DNA of 64,000 nt from Mytilus edulis (taxonomy: Eukaryota; Mollusca; Bivalvia; Mytilida; Mytilidae). Position 1 is the first letter of the stretch, and each line of letters begins with the position of its first letter. This document shows, piece after piece, positions 45,151-57,851 of this stretch. A model generated the notes under the pieces. The model saw only the letters and a list, made by a program, of their open reading frames with translations. It had not been told where the DNA came from and searched no databases. The DNA lies in contig NC_092357.1 in NCBI RefSeq assembly GCF_963676685.1, positions 70,460,971-70,524,970 on the forward strand, in the 5' to 3' direction. Both the position numbers and the translations under genes were made by a program.

Positions 45151-46520
45151 GCCCCAATGCACAGATAGTTCACAGTATTTTCCCTTGATTTACACTAAAG
45201 AATATACACTATACAGGTGTAATTTTTTTTAAAAAAGATAATACAACTGAAGACCACCCTGACCACAGTGGTGGATCCAGAATTTTTCATAGTTGGGGTC
45301 CACCGACTGCCTAAGAGGGGCCTGCTCCTGCCATGACTCAGTGATTCCATATATAATCAACCAATTCTTTTCCCAAACAGGGGGCCCTGAACTCCTGATC
45401 CCCCCTTTTTTTCCTCATTTCAATCACCCTGATATAAATTTAGTTTTATCACTTACAATAGGAATGGTTTGAATTCCCAAATAATTCTTATATACCATTA
45501 ATATCAACATATTTCATTTTTGATAAATGAAAGGCAAAAGTTTTCTATGGGTAGAAATGGATAGTGGGAAGCTTTCAGATTCACACCGGTGCCGGTGGCT
45601 GTGTTCAAAGTGCTGGGTTTTTATTACCCTCGTTGTTTGCGGACTAACTATTTAGGCCAGTGGTGGATAATAGTGTGCGTGCATTAATCTTCTATACCTT
45701 CTTAATCAATATATTCAAATACTGACGGCAAGTGTGTGTTGTAATGATGTATCAATGTCTTTTTGAAAATCACCGTGCTATTTACATGTGGGATCGAAAA
45801 TGCAGGGGAAGGAAACTTGTCAATTATGTTTATTTCTAAGCCAAAATAAAATGAGCCGCCGTAAAATTAACCTTGGGTAATAACAGTGCATGTAAGGCTC
45901 GTCTCGGAGGGGTGTCTTTTTTTCTGTCTTCTTTTTTTAGTTATATTTTTAATAACTTACACTTTTTTCCAGTATTCTCTTTCTTTCACTATTCTTTATT
46001 CCTTTTTTTTTCTTTGTCCTTTGTTCTCTATTTTGTTAATTCACATTCAAACCCTCTTATGTGTATGTGGACTTACTGTAGTTTATTTTTTAGTTCTGGC
46101 AGAGATATTAGATACAATATATATGTCTCTGGTTCTGGTATTATACGATAAGTCAATTTCTTTTTCATGCAGTGTCATGAAATATAATGGTTTTATGCAT
46201 ATCAGCCAAGATTGTGCGCAACATTTTAATAAACAATTCAACACTATATACACGTTTAATGTGAATTTTATTAAAATCGATGAAGAACATGAATTTGGCA
46301 GCTAGTGCCCCTTAAACAGGTAAAGTTCAATTAACAAATTCTGATCTACTGGCATTCAACACCAAATTACTTACTTGCTGTATATTGATAAATGTGATTG
46401 TATATTGTCAATGCCTCAACATCGAGAATACGTCATGTGAGGTGTTGGTCGCTACGTTTGATACGGGGTCAAAGGTTGCGGCTTCGAGACAGAGAAAAAC
46501 ATCCAGGTAAAAAGTGTAGA
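45151..46520. other. Intergenic DNA
   Basis: 45270-45410 resembles another 'gtggatccagaat...' MITE fragment. The Phe/Leu-rich ORFs at 45873-46305 arise from T-runs. No gene. Confidence 0.4.
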
Positions 46521-46523
46521 ATT

Positions 46524-46838
46524 TTGTTTTTGAAAATTTGAGTTGTAAATTTTCCTAAAAAGTACTTAATTCCGTTCATCTAGTTGTAAATTTTCCTAAA
46601 AAAAGTACTTATTTCCGTTCATCTATTATGGGTATAAACTAAACTGAACAAGAAAAGTATTAGTAAACAGACAGAAAGTCCGACGTTGAATTAATTATTT
46701 TACAATTAATTGTTTAAATATATGAGAGAATGTTTTAGGCGAATTTTTATATGAGAGAATGTTTTAAGCGAATTTTTATATGAGAGAATGTTTTAGGCGA
46801 ATTTTTATATGAGAGAATATTTTAGGCGAATTTTCTTT
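46524..46838. repeat. Two minisatellites
   Basis: 46540-46625: two copies of 'agttgtaaattttcctaaaa' with an about 42-bp period. 46722-46838: four copies of the 29-bp unit 'tatgagagaatgttttaggc' plus 'gaattttta'. Confidence 0.8.
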
Positions 46839-46879
46839 AATTACAGATAAATGTATTTTAGGTTCAGGAAATGATTTAT

Positions 46880-48690
46880 TCTTCGGGTACGTCTAAACAA
46901 CCGCTCAGGACCTCCTGAGTGCACTCAGGACATACAAAGTGCACTCAGGACCCATTACCGTAATCATATCTGCACACATGATGGATGTTTATATTCTTTA
47001 TACGCTTCTTATTTTAGAGTTAAATTTTGGTAGAAGTTGAAATCGCAGGGGCGGATCCAGCCATTTTAAAAAAGGGGGGGGGTCCTAACCCAGGGCAAAA
47101 AAGGGGGGGGTTCAACTACATGTCCCCATTCAAATGCATTGATCGGCCAAAAAAAGGGGGGGTCCAACCCCCCCGGAACCCCCTCCCCCCTCTGGATCCG
47201 CGCCTGAATCGAACTTAGATAGATATGTTAATTCTTATAAAATAATGAGGGCACGTGTCACTGATTACACAACTACTGAGCCATGAATTATCCCTTTGTT
47301 GATTGGATTATCTTTATTGTTTTTTAGGAATTGTATAGTTTAGTTCAGTTTTACCTTTAACATGAAAATAAAATATATATCTCATTCGATGTGCTTTTTC
47401 AGTTTATTTTTCATGATGACGGGTAAATTAATTTGTTGTGTTTTGCAGTTCACGAATAAAGACAATTATTTTATAGTTTTTTTTCTGTAACAAGTTCGAT
47501 TTTTGTTTTTCAGTGTGATTCTTTTCTCTCTCTCTATCTAAATCAAGTTTTTAAACAAACACAATGTTGACTGAATATCAAATTTTATTACATTTGTATA
47601 TCTTTATTCTCAACAAACCATTATACAAGAGAAGACAATTATGTACAATATTCAGTTTAACCTTAACGGAAATCTGTGCACGAAGACTTAGTCGTGGTTT
47701 GAACAGATTTCGTGTCAATAAACTGTCTTCGAAATAGTCTTTCTTTGTTAATGTTTGTGTCATTTTGGTCTTTTGTGGATAGTTGTCTCATTAGCAATCA
47801 TACCATATCTTCTTTTTTATAATTTCTCGCTACTACAATCTAACTTACATATTTTTTTAGAAATAATTATACCCAAAATATCATAATTTTTAAAAAACGG
47901 AGACGAAAACGGAGACAAGTTCATTTTCAGAATTTATTTTCGCATTGAAATTCGTTTTAGGCTTGTGAAACTGGACAAAACGACTTTAATTAGAGAAAAA
48001 AAAAACTTAATAAAAACGGATTTCTTAAAATATTCGTATAACTCAAAAATAAAATTCCTGGACAAGTTCGATAAAAATGAGAAATAACATCTAACTACAT
48101 GTATATGAGTTTGATTGTTTGAAAAGTACGGCTTTTACCGTTTAGAACGGATTCCATATACAAAACTTTAATTAATATAAATTCTTTTAAAGTATGAACA
48201 TTTATTTCCCTTTTCAAACTCGTGCAAAGAATTAATTACTGGTCCAGGACATGATAATAAAATTAAGAATAAAACTTAAAAATTTATGGAACGAAATCTT
48301 AATAAAAGACGAAAATCTTAAAACATCGTGATATTCATTCTAGACGTCACAATATTACTTCCCGCATGGTCACACTGTACTAACAACACAATGTATAAAA
48401 CAACAATAAAGATAATCCAATTAATTTTGTTGATTGGATAATTCATGGCTCAGTAGTTGTGTAATCAGTGACACGTGCCCTTATTATTTTCTAAGAATTA
48501 CAAATGTAACATATCTATCTAAGTTCGATTTCAAATTCTACCAAATTTAACTCTTAAGATAAGAAGCGTATAAAGAATATATGCATCCATCCTGTGTGCG
48601 ATGACTATAAAGGGTCCTGAGTGCACTTCGTATGTCATGAGTGCAATCAGGAGGTCCTTCAAGCGGTGTTTAGACGTACCGTTATTCTTC
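46880..48690. mobile_element. Element with about 300-bp inverted arms
   Basis: The left arm (46880-47330, which includes a nested MITE) and the right arm (48410-48690) are inverted copies. They share 'ggtacgtctaaacaaccgct' / its complement, 'gtgcactcagga', 'agagttaaattttggtag' and 'tgacacgtgcc'. The loop of about 1.1 kb has no coding ORF. Partial relatives are at 34885-35030, 50525-50605 and 52140-52340. Exact termini and target duplication were not resolved. Confidence 0.6.
47046..47206 (+). mobile_element. 161-bp MITE nested in the left arm
   Basis: The ends 'caggggcggatccag' and 'ctggatccgcgcctg' are inverted repeats, flanked by AATCG at 47041-47045 and 47207-47211. The interior is G/C-run-rich ('cccattcaaatgcattgatc' in the middle). 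The homologous positions at about 34912 and 48520 lack it, which confirms the insertion. Other copies: 44500, 50645-50805 (inverted) and partial ones at 23175 and 40910. Confidence 0.85.
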
Positions 48691-48699
48691 TGGAAGCTT

Positions 48700-49982
48700 C
48701 AATTTTTTTTTTATCAATAAATTTTACACAAGGAGACATTTTTGTTTTTTGACAGCATGAACCCCAGTTAATGAGCAAACACAAATTAAGAACGAAAATC
48801 GTTTACAATTAAATTTTATAGAAGGAAAAAAGGGGGGGGGGTAATAAACAAATTGTATTTACGCTCACATACTTCTAAACAGATTTGCATATGTAAGCTC
48901 TCTATAGATAATGTTAAATTATTTCAGGAGTTTTGAAAAAAAGAATATATACAGTTTAATTTCGACTAAAATAGTGATTCTTTTTATAGATTTGGTACCT
49001 CAGTTTCGACTCAACATTTCATTTTGAATTGTTAGATGGCAAACTCTTTAGGCGAATATTGTATCTGTTCTTTATTTAATTATGGTGATATTGGCGATAA
49101 TATTCATTATAACAAGGCCTTGTACAAATCCTTGATTATAGAATGTTTGGCAATTGAAAAAGACGAAAGTAGACAAACCCTAATTATGCAGGGTTTCACA
49201 AGTTGATCTCCAAGCGGCCCACATTTAACATAATAATAAGATCTATATTTCTCAACTTTTTCAAAATGAAATAACTTGAATTGAAAATTTCCCAACTGTG
49301 AAAATTTGTTATTTCTAAACGTCTTTAATTATTATTTCGGAAAAAAAAAATATTTAGCATATTCATATATTTTCATAATTTTTTCCGAGGAAACCTTTTT
49401 TTTTTGCAAAGTTTACTTCTATGTGTTTTTAACCATCACCAGCGACTTATTCTCTGCCATCACCAATTAGTCCTAATTATTAAAGATCAATTGACCAAAT
49501 TCAAATGATGATTGGTATATCGTATTGAATATGATCATCGGTCATCCGTGACGTATCCCAAATAACGACGCATGCCGATAGATAGATCATAGTTTATTAA
49601 TTAGCGTCTCGCAATTTAAATTTCATCAAGGGGACTTAATTAAACCAGTTACTATACAAATCTTGAAAAAACGATGTACATGTACTTTTTAATATTTTTT
49701 AAAACAAATTACGAAAACGTTTAGTGTAAAAATCACCGAATATAAATGTTTCTTTCTTGCAGGTTTTGGCATTTGTAAATAACATTAACGTTTTGGAATT
49801 CTAATGCAAAAGACAGTCGATTCAAACTGAAATAACTTCTTTAAAGATGGTTTGATTTTTTCAGAGACACACATATATATATGTCTCAATACATGTATTA
49901 TATGTCTCTGATTTTATCAAAACAAAAATAACAAAATTATAAAATATGTTAGTTATCGAATGTATACCCTGAACTCTTACTA
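48700..49982. other. Intergenic DNA
   Basis: AT-rich with G-run 48833-48840 and a small palindrome 'cagagacacacatatatata'...'tatgtctctg' at 49863-49912. No gene seen. Confidence 0.4.
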
Positions 49983-50519
49983 TCTATAATACTAAAATTA
50001 CGAGGTCCAATTTGTCAGCCGTCATCACGTAAAAACGATGAATCAAAGAATTCAACTTTATATATAACTAATATAGTACGATGGTGTTGATTAAAAATTA
50101 CACCACTCTAGGCCCATTTGTTTTCCACGTAATTAATATTGCCAATAATTAAGAAGTTCCGGATCGAGTCCGACACTGATACCAATAGTATATTCACCTG
50201 TTACCTATTACCTTATCTGTACGTTCCGCATCTAACAGGCGCACCTCCAAACAGTGTATTTAGAATTTTGCTGTATACTGTTGAGTAAAAATTCTCCATT
50301 TCAGGCCCTTTTGTTTTCCAAATTATTAATATTACCAATAATTGATAGGTTCCAGATCGACGGGTTCAAACAGAAAGATTTTAAAAGCAGAGAAAACTGT
50401 GCACCTTATGCATGTTATAATCGGCATGACTTTATCAGATTACAATACCAATACTAAAATAAGGCATACGCAAAGTTATATATCAGTCACGAACCCGCGA
50501 TATCACGGGTGTGTTCTAG
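49983..50519 (+). mobile_element. Short non-autonomous Helitron
   Basis: The 5' end 'TCtataatactaaaattacg' follows an A. The 3' end is a hairpin (acccg-cgatatca-cgggt, 50493-50510), then 'gtgtt' and CTAG (50516-50519), followed by T. This is the TC...hairpin-CTRR structure inserted between A and T that is typical of Helitrons. There are no terminal inverted repeats or target duplication. The interior contains two copies of an about 170-bp segment ('cccttttgttttcca', 'ccaataatt') and no Rep/helicase. Confidence 0.7.
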
Positions 50520-50644
50520 TTATATATATATGTCCTAGTTACTTAATGTCCTGTGTGCAACCAGGAGATCCTGAACGGTTTTTAAACGTACCATTATTTT
50601 ATATGCATATATTCAAAGCTGTTCTTAATTATATGCATACTAGG

Positions 50645-50805
50645 TATCAGTGGCAGATCCAGGGGGAGGGTTTCGGGGGTTGGAACCTCCCCTTTTTTTG
50701 AACGATCAATGCATTTGAATGGGGACATATGGTTGGAACCACCCCCTCCCCCTTTTGTCCTGGGTTGAGACCCCCCTCCTTTTCAAATGGCTGGCTCCGC
50801 CGCAG
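50645..50805 (-). mobile_element. MITE of the 47046 family, inverted copy
   Basis: 'gtggcagatccagggggagg' to 'aaatggctggctccgccgc', with the shared core 'gatcaatgcatttgaatggg'. The ends are mutated. No ORF. Confidence 0.7.
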
Positions 50806-52139
50806 AGGTATATTTATATATATATATGTGTGTACCAGCCCCCCTCCTAAATCTTTGGAAACAAATGGTAGATTATATAGGGAATCACGGAAGCATGACT
50901 GGACGTGAACACTCTAAGGCAGTCAATGAGTCCACACTTATGAAAATTTCTGGATCAACCATTGCTTAGTTCTAGTTATCTTAGGTCCTAGTGTGAAATA
51001 ATGCCAATAGGTCTTTTAAAACACATCTTTATTCATACATGTATATATACGTTTTCTCACGGATTTGTTCATGCAATATTGGAATTATGTTTACTCAATG
51101 CGCAATTACTGAAGTTTATATTTGCTACTTTTCTTCTTAATTTCATATAAATTTTTTTTCGATTTTTTTTCTTCGAAAAATTAGTGGTGTTGAAATAGGG
51201 AATGGACACAGATACCTTATCACATTTAACCAAAGAAATGTTGTATAATGTCATCAATCTGTATTACACGTAGACAGGATGTTCTCTAGAAAACTATACG
51301 TTATACACACCCGAGAATACACGCACTGTCGAAATGGAAAATTACTGTATGTTATAGTTACCTGTAATCAGCTTTGCAACACCATGTCATGACAGTTCAA
51401 AAAGATTTTCTTCAAATCAAAATGGAATATTCATTTTTTCTGTAAAATTTAAAACTTTAAAAAGTAGACTTTGACAAAATTATGAAATAGAAAGAATTGA
51501 ACAATTTAAAATCGTATTTTAACAAAGATTTAGATATAATTTTACAACGATCCTTAAAAAATAACCAAACAAACGTTGAATCAAACGATATGAACCTACG
51601 CAGTTTTATATTAAAATACTGACACACACCAGTTTGCCATCTCAGTATGCAAGGCAAGGGTGCTTGGTGAGGTGCTGGAACTTGATGTACATGTATCATT
51701 AAGTTAATACAGTTCTGTTAGGATTGACTGCCTTTTTACAGAGACTTTCTATTCTTACTGTTATCAGTTAGTATAGACTGAGGTATAGACGGTTCCTGGC
51801 TTAGAATGATTCTCTGCTCAGCAAATGGTGCGTAATTAGCATTTGAATCAAATTTCTTGTAGAAGTAAAAAACACAAATTAATGTATTTGACAACTTTAT
51901 TCAGGAGCACAGTCTATATTATCCGGCGTAAATAACTTCGAGATTTATGTGGAAGTTTACTCTGCTGCTCGATCTATGCTAATCGATGTTCCAGTATATT
52001 TCATATTTATATTTATTCGTGAGGCCTCGTAATCGTTTATATTCACTAAAAGCACAGTCGCCTAAATATTTTATAAGGCGAAAAAATTGCGAAAATTGGC
52101 CGGGAAATAATATATTCCGGCCTTAGTAGCATTATTATT
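50806..52139. other. Intergenic DNA
   Basis: No gene. Short (TA)n runs near 50815. Several short ORFs on both strands have no supporting feature. Confidence 0.4.
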
Positions 52140-52340
52140 TTAAAATCTTACAAGAGGTTGCTTGCAAATTTAACTCTAAAATGAGAAGTGTATGACGATC
52201 TATAACGAATATATACATCCATCATGTGTGCAGATACGACGGCGACTATATAGGGTCTGCCATGAGTGCACTTTGTATGTCCTGCATGTGTGCACCCAGG
52301 AGGTCCTCCTGAGCGGTGTTTAGACGTACCGGGAAAATCT
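52140..52340. repeat. Copy of the 46880-48690 arm family
   Basis: 'aaatttaactctaaaatgag', 'gagtgcactttgtatgtcct' and 'agcggtgtttagacgtacc' match the right arm at 48540-48690. Confidence 0.7.
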
Positions 52341-52538
52341 TATCTGATTCAGGATCAATTCATCGGTTACACTCCCCTGTCACCAGTGATTCTTTTTTGC
52401 TGACATTCTGAAAAAGTATTGTGTAGTCCCTGTGTAAGTGTTGACTCTCAACTTGCACATGTGATTTTTTAACACTCCCCGGACTTCTGCAAAAAACAAT
52501 TATTCAGTTCACTGATTTAGATGGAAGGTAAACGAACA

Positions 52539-53215
52539 GAAAGTCACAGGACATTCCGACAAAAAGTCACAGGACAAAAAGTCAAACACATGTCAAACTC
52601 AGGCATAAAGTAACAAAGTTGATAGGACAAAAAGTCACAAACAATTTGTTGACAATTGATTGAATATAAATGAAAAAAGATTTTGAAATATCTTCTTTTT
52701 ATTACATATATTCATTTTTAATTTTAGGAAATTGTTCATAATATAAAAAAGAAGATGTGGTATGATTGCCAATGAGACAACTGTCCACAAGAGACCAAAA
52801 TGACACAGACATTAACAACCATAGGTCACCAAACAGCCTTCAACAATGAGCAAAGCCCGAGGTAAAGCCCATACCGCATAGTCAGCTGTAAAAGGCAATC
52901 ATACTACATGTACTATATCTTTTTTTTTATATTTACATGTTAAAAAATGCGTGCAAATGTAATCAAAAGCTGCACACAAACGTAATGATTTTTGTGTGCA
53001 AATGTAATGGTAATGTGCGCAAACCTAATGCACTGATTTATTTGTTTTTAATAAATTTTAATTTAAAAGTTGCTACATCATGTTCATGTATAAAACTTCA
53101 AGAAAAATACAAAAAGAGTGTTTTCTTGTTCAAAGAAAAATAATCTCAAAACTAAATTGTGACTTTTTGTCCTGTGACAGTGTGTGACTTTTTGACTGTG
53201 ACTTTCTGTCCTGCA
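52539..53215. mobile_element. Element with 'cagaaagtcacaggaca' ends
   Basis: The left side carries repeated 'acaaaaagtcacaggaca' words (52539-52645). The right side carries their complements ('gtgactttttgtcctgtgac', 53159-53215). The interior is AT-rich and contains a nested SINE-like repeat at 52747-52900. No transposase. Confidence 0.6.
52747..52900 (+). repeat. SINE-like mussel repeat
   Basis: This is a near-complete example: 'gaagatgtggtatgattgcc', 'aatgagacaactgtccacaa', 'tgacacagacattaacaacc', 'cgcatagtcagctgtaaaa'. It sits inside the 52539-53215 element. Confidence 0.75.
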
Positions 53216-53334
53216 TTCAGATTGAATAGGGGAGTTTGGTTGACCCCGCCTCCCTCTATCTGAGACTACTATCTCAGTGATGAGCCTTGTGTTTCATGTA
53301 CAAATGTATTGTGCTTTAATTTATGTACAAAAAA

Positions 53335-53430
53335 ATTGAAAAACAGATATGTTACACATAAACAAACGACAATCACTGAATTATCGGATCCTGACTTGGA
53401 ACAGGCACAACCATAACAAATTGGCAGGGT
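53335..53430 (+). repeat. Fragment of the SINE-like repeat, downstream part
   Basis: 'acacataaacaaacgacaat' and 'ctgacttggaacaggcac' match the downstream portion of the family (compare 11320-11345). Confidence 0.6.
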
Positions 53431-53781
53431 ATAAGGAACTTTGAAAATATTTAGTTTTTGTGGTTTGGTCTATTTTCCGGATACTGTAAGCAATAAGGCC
53501 CCTTTATTTAGTGAATGAAATAATTGTAAGATGCACTTATATCTGTCTGTCATATTTTATATGAACTTGACCACATTTTCATGCATGGTTCATTGGTCAA
53601 TGAAACACTGCATTGTTTTGTCAATTTATCATATGTTTAAAGTTACAGGTAGATTATATTTGGTAGATATGAAACAATTGTAAGGTGTGCATGTCTGAAT
53701 GGCAGATTCATATATAAACCATGACCGCATTTTATTGTTCTTTGGTCAATGATAAGTTTTCTTGGTTTTGTCATTTTATCA

Positions 53782-55374
53782 GGCCACATTTAAAAGAATG
53801 TCTGTTTCCCCTCCCCCGGGTCTACCCTTTGTAAACAGACCAGGAAGGCAGGTTTTTTTTAGCTCACCTGACCTGAAAGGTCAAGTGAGCTTTTCTCATC
53901 ACCTGGCGTTTGTCGTCTGTCGTCCTGCGTCCGTCTTCCGTAAACTTTTACAAAAATCTTCTCCTCTGAAACTACTTGGCCAAATTCTACCAAACTTGGC
54001 CACAATCATCCTTGGGGTATCTAGTTTAAAAAATGTGTGGCGTGACCTGTCAAACCAACCAAGATGGCCGCCATGGCTAAAAATAGAACATAGGGGTGAA
54101 ATGCAGTTTTTGGCTTATAACTCAAAAACCAAAGCATTTAGAGCAAATCTGACATGGAGTAAAATTGTTGATCAGGTCAAGATCTATCTGCCCTGAAATT
54201 TTCAGACGAATCGGACAACCTGTTGATGGGTTGCTGCCTGTGAAATGGTTATTTTAAGGAAATTTTGCAGTTTTTGGTTATTATCTTGAATACTATTATA
54301 GATAGAGATAAACTGTAAAAGCAATAATGTTCAGCAAAGTAAGACCTACAAATAAGTCAACATGACCTTAAGGAGTTATTGCCCTTTATAGTCAATTTTT
54401 AACAACTTTTCATCATTTTTTGTAACTTTTTTAAAAATCTTCTTCTCTGAAACTACTTTGCCAAATTTAACCAAACTTGGCCACAATTATCATTGTGGTT
54501 TGTAGTTTAAAAAATGTGTCCGCTGACCCAGCCTACCAAACAAAATGGCCGACATGGCTAAAATTAGAACATAGTGGTAAAATGCAGGTTTTGCTTTATA
54601 TCTTTGAAACTAAGACATTTAGGGCAAATCTTTCAAGATTTAAATGTCCATCAGAATAAGATATATCCCCTCACAAATTTTCAGTTGAATTGGACAACCT
54701 GTTGTTAGGTTGCTGCCCTAGAATTGGTGATTTTAAGGTAATTTTGCCGTTTTTGGTTATTATCTTGAATACTATTATAGATAGAGATAAACTGTAGACA
54801 GCAATAATGTTCAGCAAAGTAAGATCTACAAATAAGTCAGCATGATCAAAATTGTTAGAGGACCCCTTAAGGAGTTATTGCCCTTTATAGTCAATATTGA
54901 ACAACTTTTCGTCATTTTTGTAACTTGTATAAAAATCATTTCTAAAACTACTTGGCCAAATTTAACCAAACTTGGCCACAATCATAATACTAGGGTATCT
55001 ATTTAAAAAAAAGTGTCTAATGACCCCGCCTACCAACGAAGATGGCCGACATCAGTAAACACATTAACAGGTGAGCGACACAGGCTCTTGAGAGCCTCTA
55101 GTTTTTTTTAACTGGATGTGATTGTCATAGCATGGTCACATGAATGGTTTGACTTGTCCAGTCCAGACCACTTATCAGTTGTTTGTGCTCAATTTGAGTG
55201 TATTTATTTAGATTATCAATCCTTCTGCTTTCAAGCACTTTCCAAAAATGGAAACAAATTATTTTCAGGATAAAAATAATTTCGATTTTTTTGTGGAAAA
55301 TAATTTTTTGACCCGGGCGCTTATTTTTGACCTGTGTGGGGGGAGGGGAAACAAACATATTTTTAATTTTGGCC
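53782..55374. mobile_element. MITE of the 29372 family split by a larger repeat
   Basis: The left half 'ggccacatttaaaagaatgt' (53782) and right half 'aatttttaattttggcc'-like end (55374) correspond to the ends of the intact 93-bp MITE at 29372-29464. A 1.24-kb repeat and extra sequence lie between them. Confidence 0.65.
53861..55101 (+). repeat. 'agctcacctgacc' mollusc repeat with internal triplication
   Basis: It starts 'agctcacctgacctgaaagg' and ends 'ttgagagcctctag', with eight Ts on each side. Inside, a unit with 'tctgaaactacttggccaaa', 'aagatggccgccatggctaa' and 'ggttattatcttgaatacta' occurs three times (from about 53945, 54430 and 54920, the last truncated). ORFs across it (53762-54196, 54477-54659) follow the unit and are not genes. 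A diverged reverse copy is at 61165-61560. Confidence 0.8.
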
Positions 55375-55639
55375 TTAGATTTTTTAAGCATAGGTCTACT
55401 TGTTGTATGGAATGACTACAAGGTATCAAATAAAAAAAAGATGTCTGCCTGCCAAGGTTAATTTTACTGTGACCTCATATTCATAGAATAATGATAATAT
55501 TCATGATATTGAACAGCAAGAATGATGAGTAAGTTGATGTTATATACAAATAAGACAAAATTTTCAGTTGCCTACTAATTATGTAATACATGTAGTAGTT
55601 ATTTTTGTCATTAAATGATGTTTACCCTTTTATGTGTAG

Positions 55640-55727
55640 GGCAAGAACATGAAAGATAAAGGGGAAACTATAAACAGAAGAAATTATCAACAAAATAAGA
55701 TTTACAGAGGTCAACAAAGCCTAAATG
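55640..55727 (+). CDS. Possible isolated exon
   Basis: An 88-bp segment lies between 'ttttatgtgtag' and 'g|gtaagt', both good splice signals. It encodes about 26 hydrophilic residues (Lys/Asn/Gln/Arg-rich) from an ATG at 55651. No neighbouring exon was found, so it may be a chance match. Confidence 0.25.
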
Positions 55728-57396
55728 GTAAGTCCACTGTTATAAAAAATTTTGTCCTTGAATAATAATTAAATATTTATTAAAATAAGATGTGGTATGA
55801 TTAAAGAGAAAACTATCCATCAGAGTTCAATTTAGTGGATGTAAGCATTGTAATTACTTATTAGAGGCCATTGATGACCTGTAAGTAATGAGAAAACCCA
55901 TACCCTATACATGTTATAGTAATCTATAAAAGTCAACACTAACCAAATTTGAAACAGAGCATCAATTCAAACAAAAAATAAGAAACACTTAGCAGTCTGA
56001 TTTCCAATGAGACATTTCTCCAATAGAGATCAAATGACATTTAAGGAGGCTCTAGGGTATAACAATTTCAGAAAAATGTTTTAATATTTTTTTTTCATAA
56101 CTCAATTTATTTATATCTTTATCATATGGTACACCAAATCATTCAAAACAATCAATTTGGTTTGGCCCCAGATGACTTTTAAAATGCATATATCATTGAA
56201 AAAGCTCCAAATTATCTCCCTTTGGTGCAAAAATGCCATTTTTTGGCATTAAAAATGTGATATCTTATTTAACTCAACGGTGGCCTATATTTTTTATTAT
56301 AATTTTAAATAAGCTGTACTTTAACTAAACTATTATAAAATTTAAGCGATTTCTGTAATTTAGTACTTGAATATTTAAATGAAAGTTTATCATATTAATC
56401 ATAAACATGATAAAATAGCCATTTTATTGATCTCTTCACTGATAATTTTTGAGTTTGTGTATTTTTAGGTCAGAAATCTGGATTTTCATGGTCATCATTC
56501 ACAGATCAATACTGAACGGAAAACTTAAAGCTGATATTTTTCTCCATAGTGCGACTTTTTTATTAATTTGAAATGGAACATGTTTTTTCCTACATTTATT
56601 TGAAAGAGGAAATTTCAACATGATGACTATAAACAAAAAGGAGTCATATCATCACGATCATTGATGCACAAGAACTTGATCATATAAATACAACAATGTA
56701 ATTATCAATTGAAAGATGGAACGAATGAACAAGATATTAGAATGTTGTTGTCCAAATAAACTTGCTTTGTCTTCTCATTTGAATCTCTCGATTCAATAAA
56801 GATGTACAGAGGAAGATCTTTGAAGAACAGATTGAAAAAATGTTTTGTCTAAGAATTGCAGGAATATTCTAGTGAATGAAATTATTTATTGACTTCACTC
56901 TTATATAGTGGACTGAATAATTGTACATAGCAAGTTGTGAATAAAGAAAGCAAAAACTTTAACAAAAAGTGTTTATATTATAAATTTGCAAATATAAGCA
57001 TACTATTATGTACACCACAAAGTTATATATTATAATTCAAATCGTTTGCCTATACAAGTATTGCAATGAACCTATAACAAAGAAAATCTTACCTCATGAA
57101 AAGAGTGAACTATTCAGTCAGAATATGAAATATTTTTTCAGTTCTATTTTTCATAATAGAATAAACAAGACAAAGAGTTCAAAACAATATTTTTTCATTT
57201 ATTTAGAAATTTCATCATTTTGTTTCAGTGAAAGGACTTTATTCTTTGACTGTAAAATATTATTATTATACATTCCAAAATAAGAATAATCTTTATTGTC
57301 ATATAAACAAATAAAAAACATGTTTGTGACAAAATTTAAAAAAAATTATATATATGTATATATAAAAAATATAAAAAAAACTCGTATACATTTAAA
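55728..57396. other. Intergenic DNA
   Basis: AT-rich. A possible 'ttaaggaggctctagggtat' repeat start at 56042 has no partner end. No gene seen. Confidence 0.4.
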
Positions 57397-57851
57397 ACAT
57401 TTTACTACCAAACAGCATTCATTGTAACATACACATAACTTTATATTTATATATATATATATTTATAATTTTAATCCCATAGGATTTTATTTTGTCCCAT
57501 GGGATATTAAAAATCCCATGGGATAATTATAGTCCCATGGGATTTTTTTTGTCCCATGGGACAACAAATATCCCATGGGACAACAATAATCCGATGGGAC
57601 CAAAAAAAATCCCATGGGATAATGGTAAATCCCATGGGATTTTGCCCTGTCCCATGGGATATTGAAAATCCCATGTTTTTATAATTCAAATGGCAAAATA
57701 AATATGAAAGTAACAGTATAAAACCAATGAAATTATTGAATCCCATGTAATTCCGCACATTTTGGTTATATACATGATAGTGTAGCTCTTGTTTGAGGCG
57801 GCGGCGGATTTGCAAATGAGTGTTTTGCAAATTAAAAGTGTCCAGTGTTAG
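57397..57851 (-). repeat. CCCATGGG palindrome-array repeat, copy B (inverted)
   Basis: The reverse complement of 41152-41625: eight intact CCCATGGG palindromes plus CCGATGGG and CCATAGGA variants in corresponding positions, then 'gaggcggcggcggatttgca' and the end 'gtgtccagtgtta'. The ORF 57507-57887 mirrors the one in copy A and is not coding. Confidence 0.85.

Noticed and set aside
45873..46305. Phe/Leu-rich ORFs resembling membrane proteins
   Set aside because: T-run composition only; two overlapping frames are equally open.
53762..54196. 144-residue ORF
   Set aside because: Lies in the dispersed 'agctcacctg' repeat.
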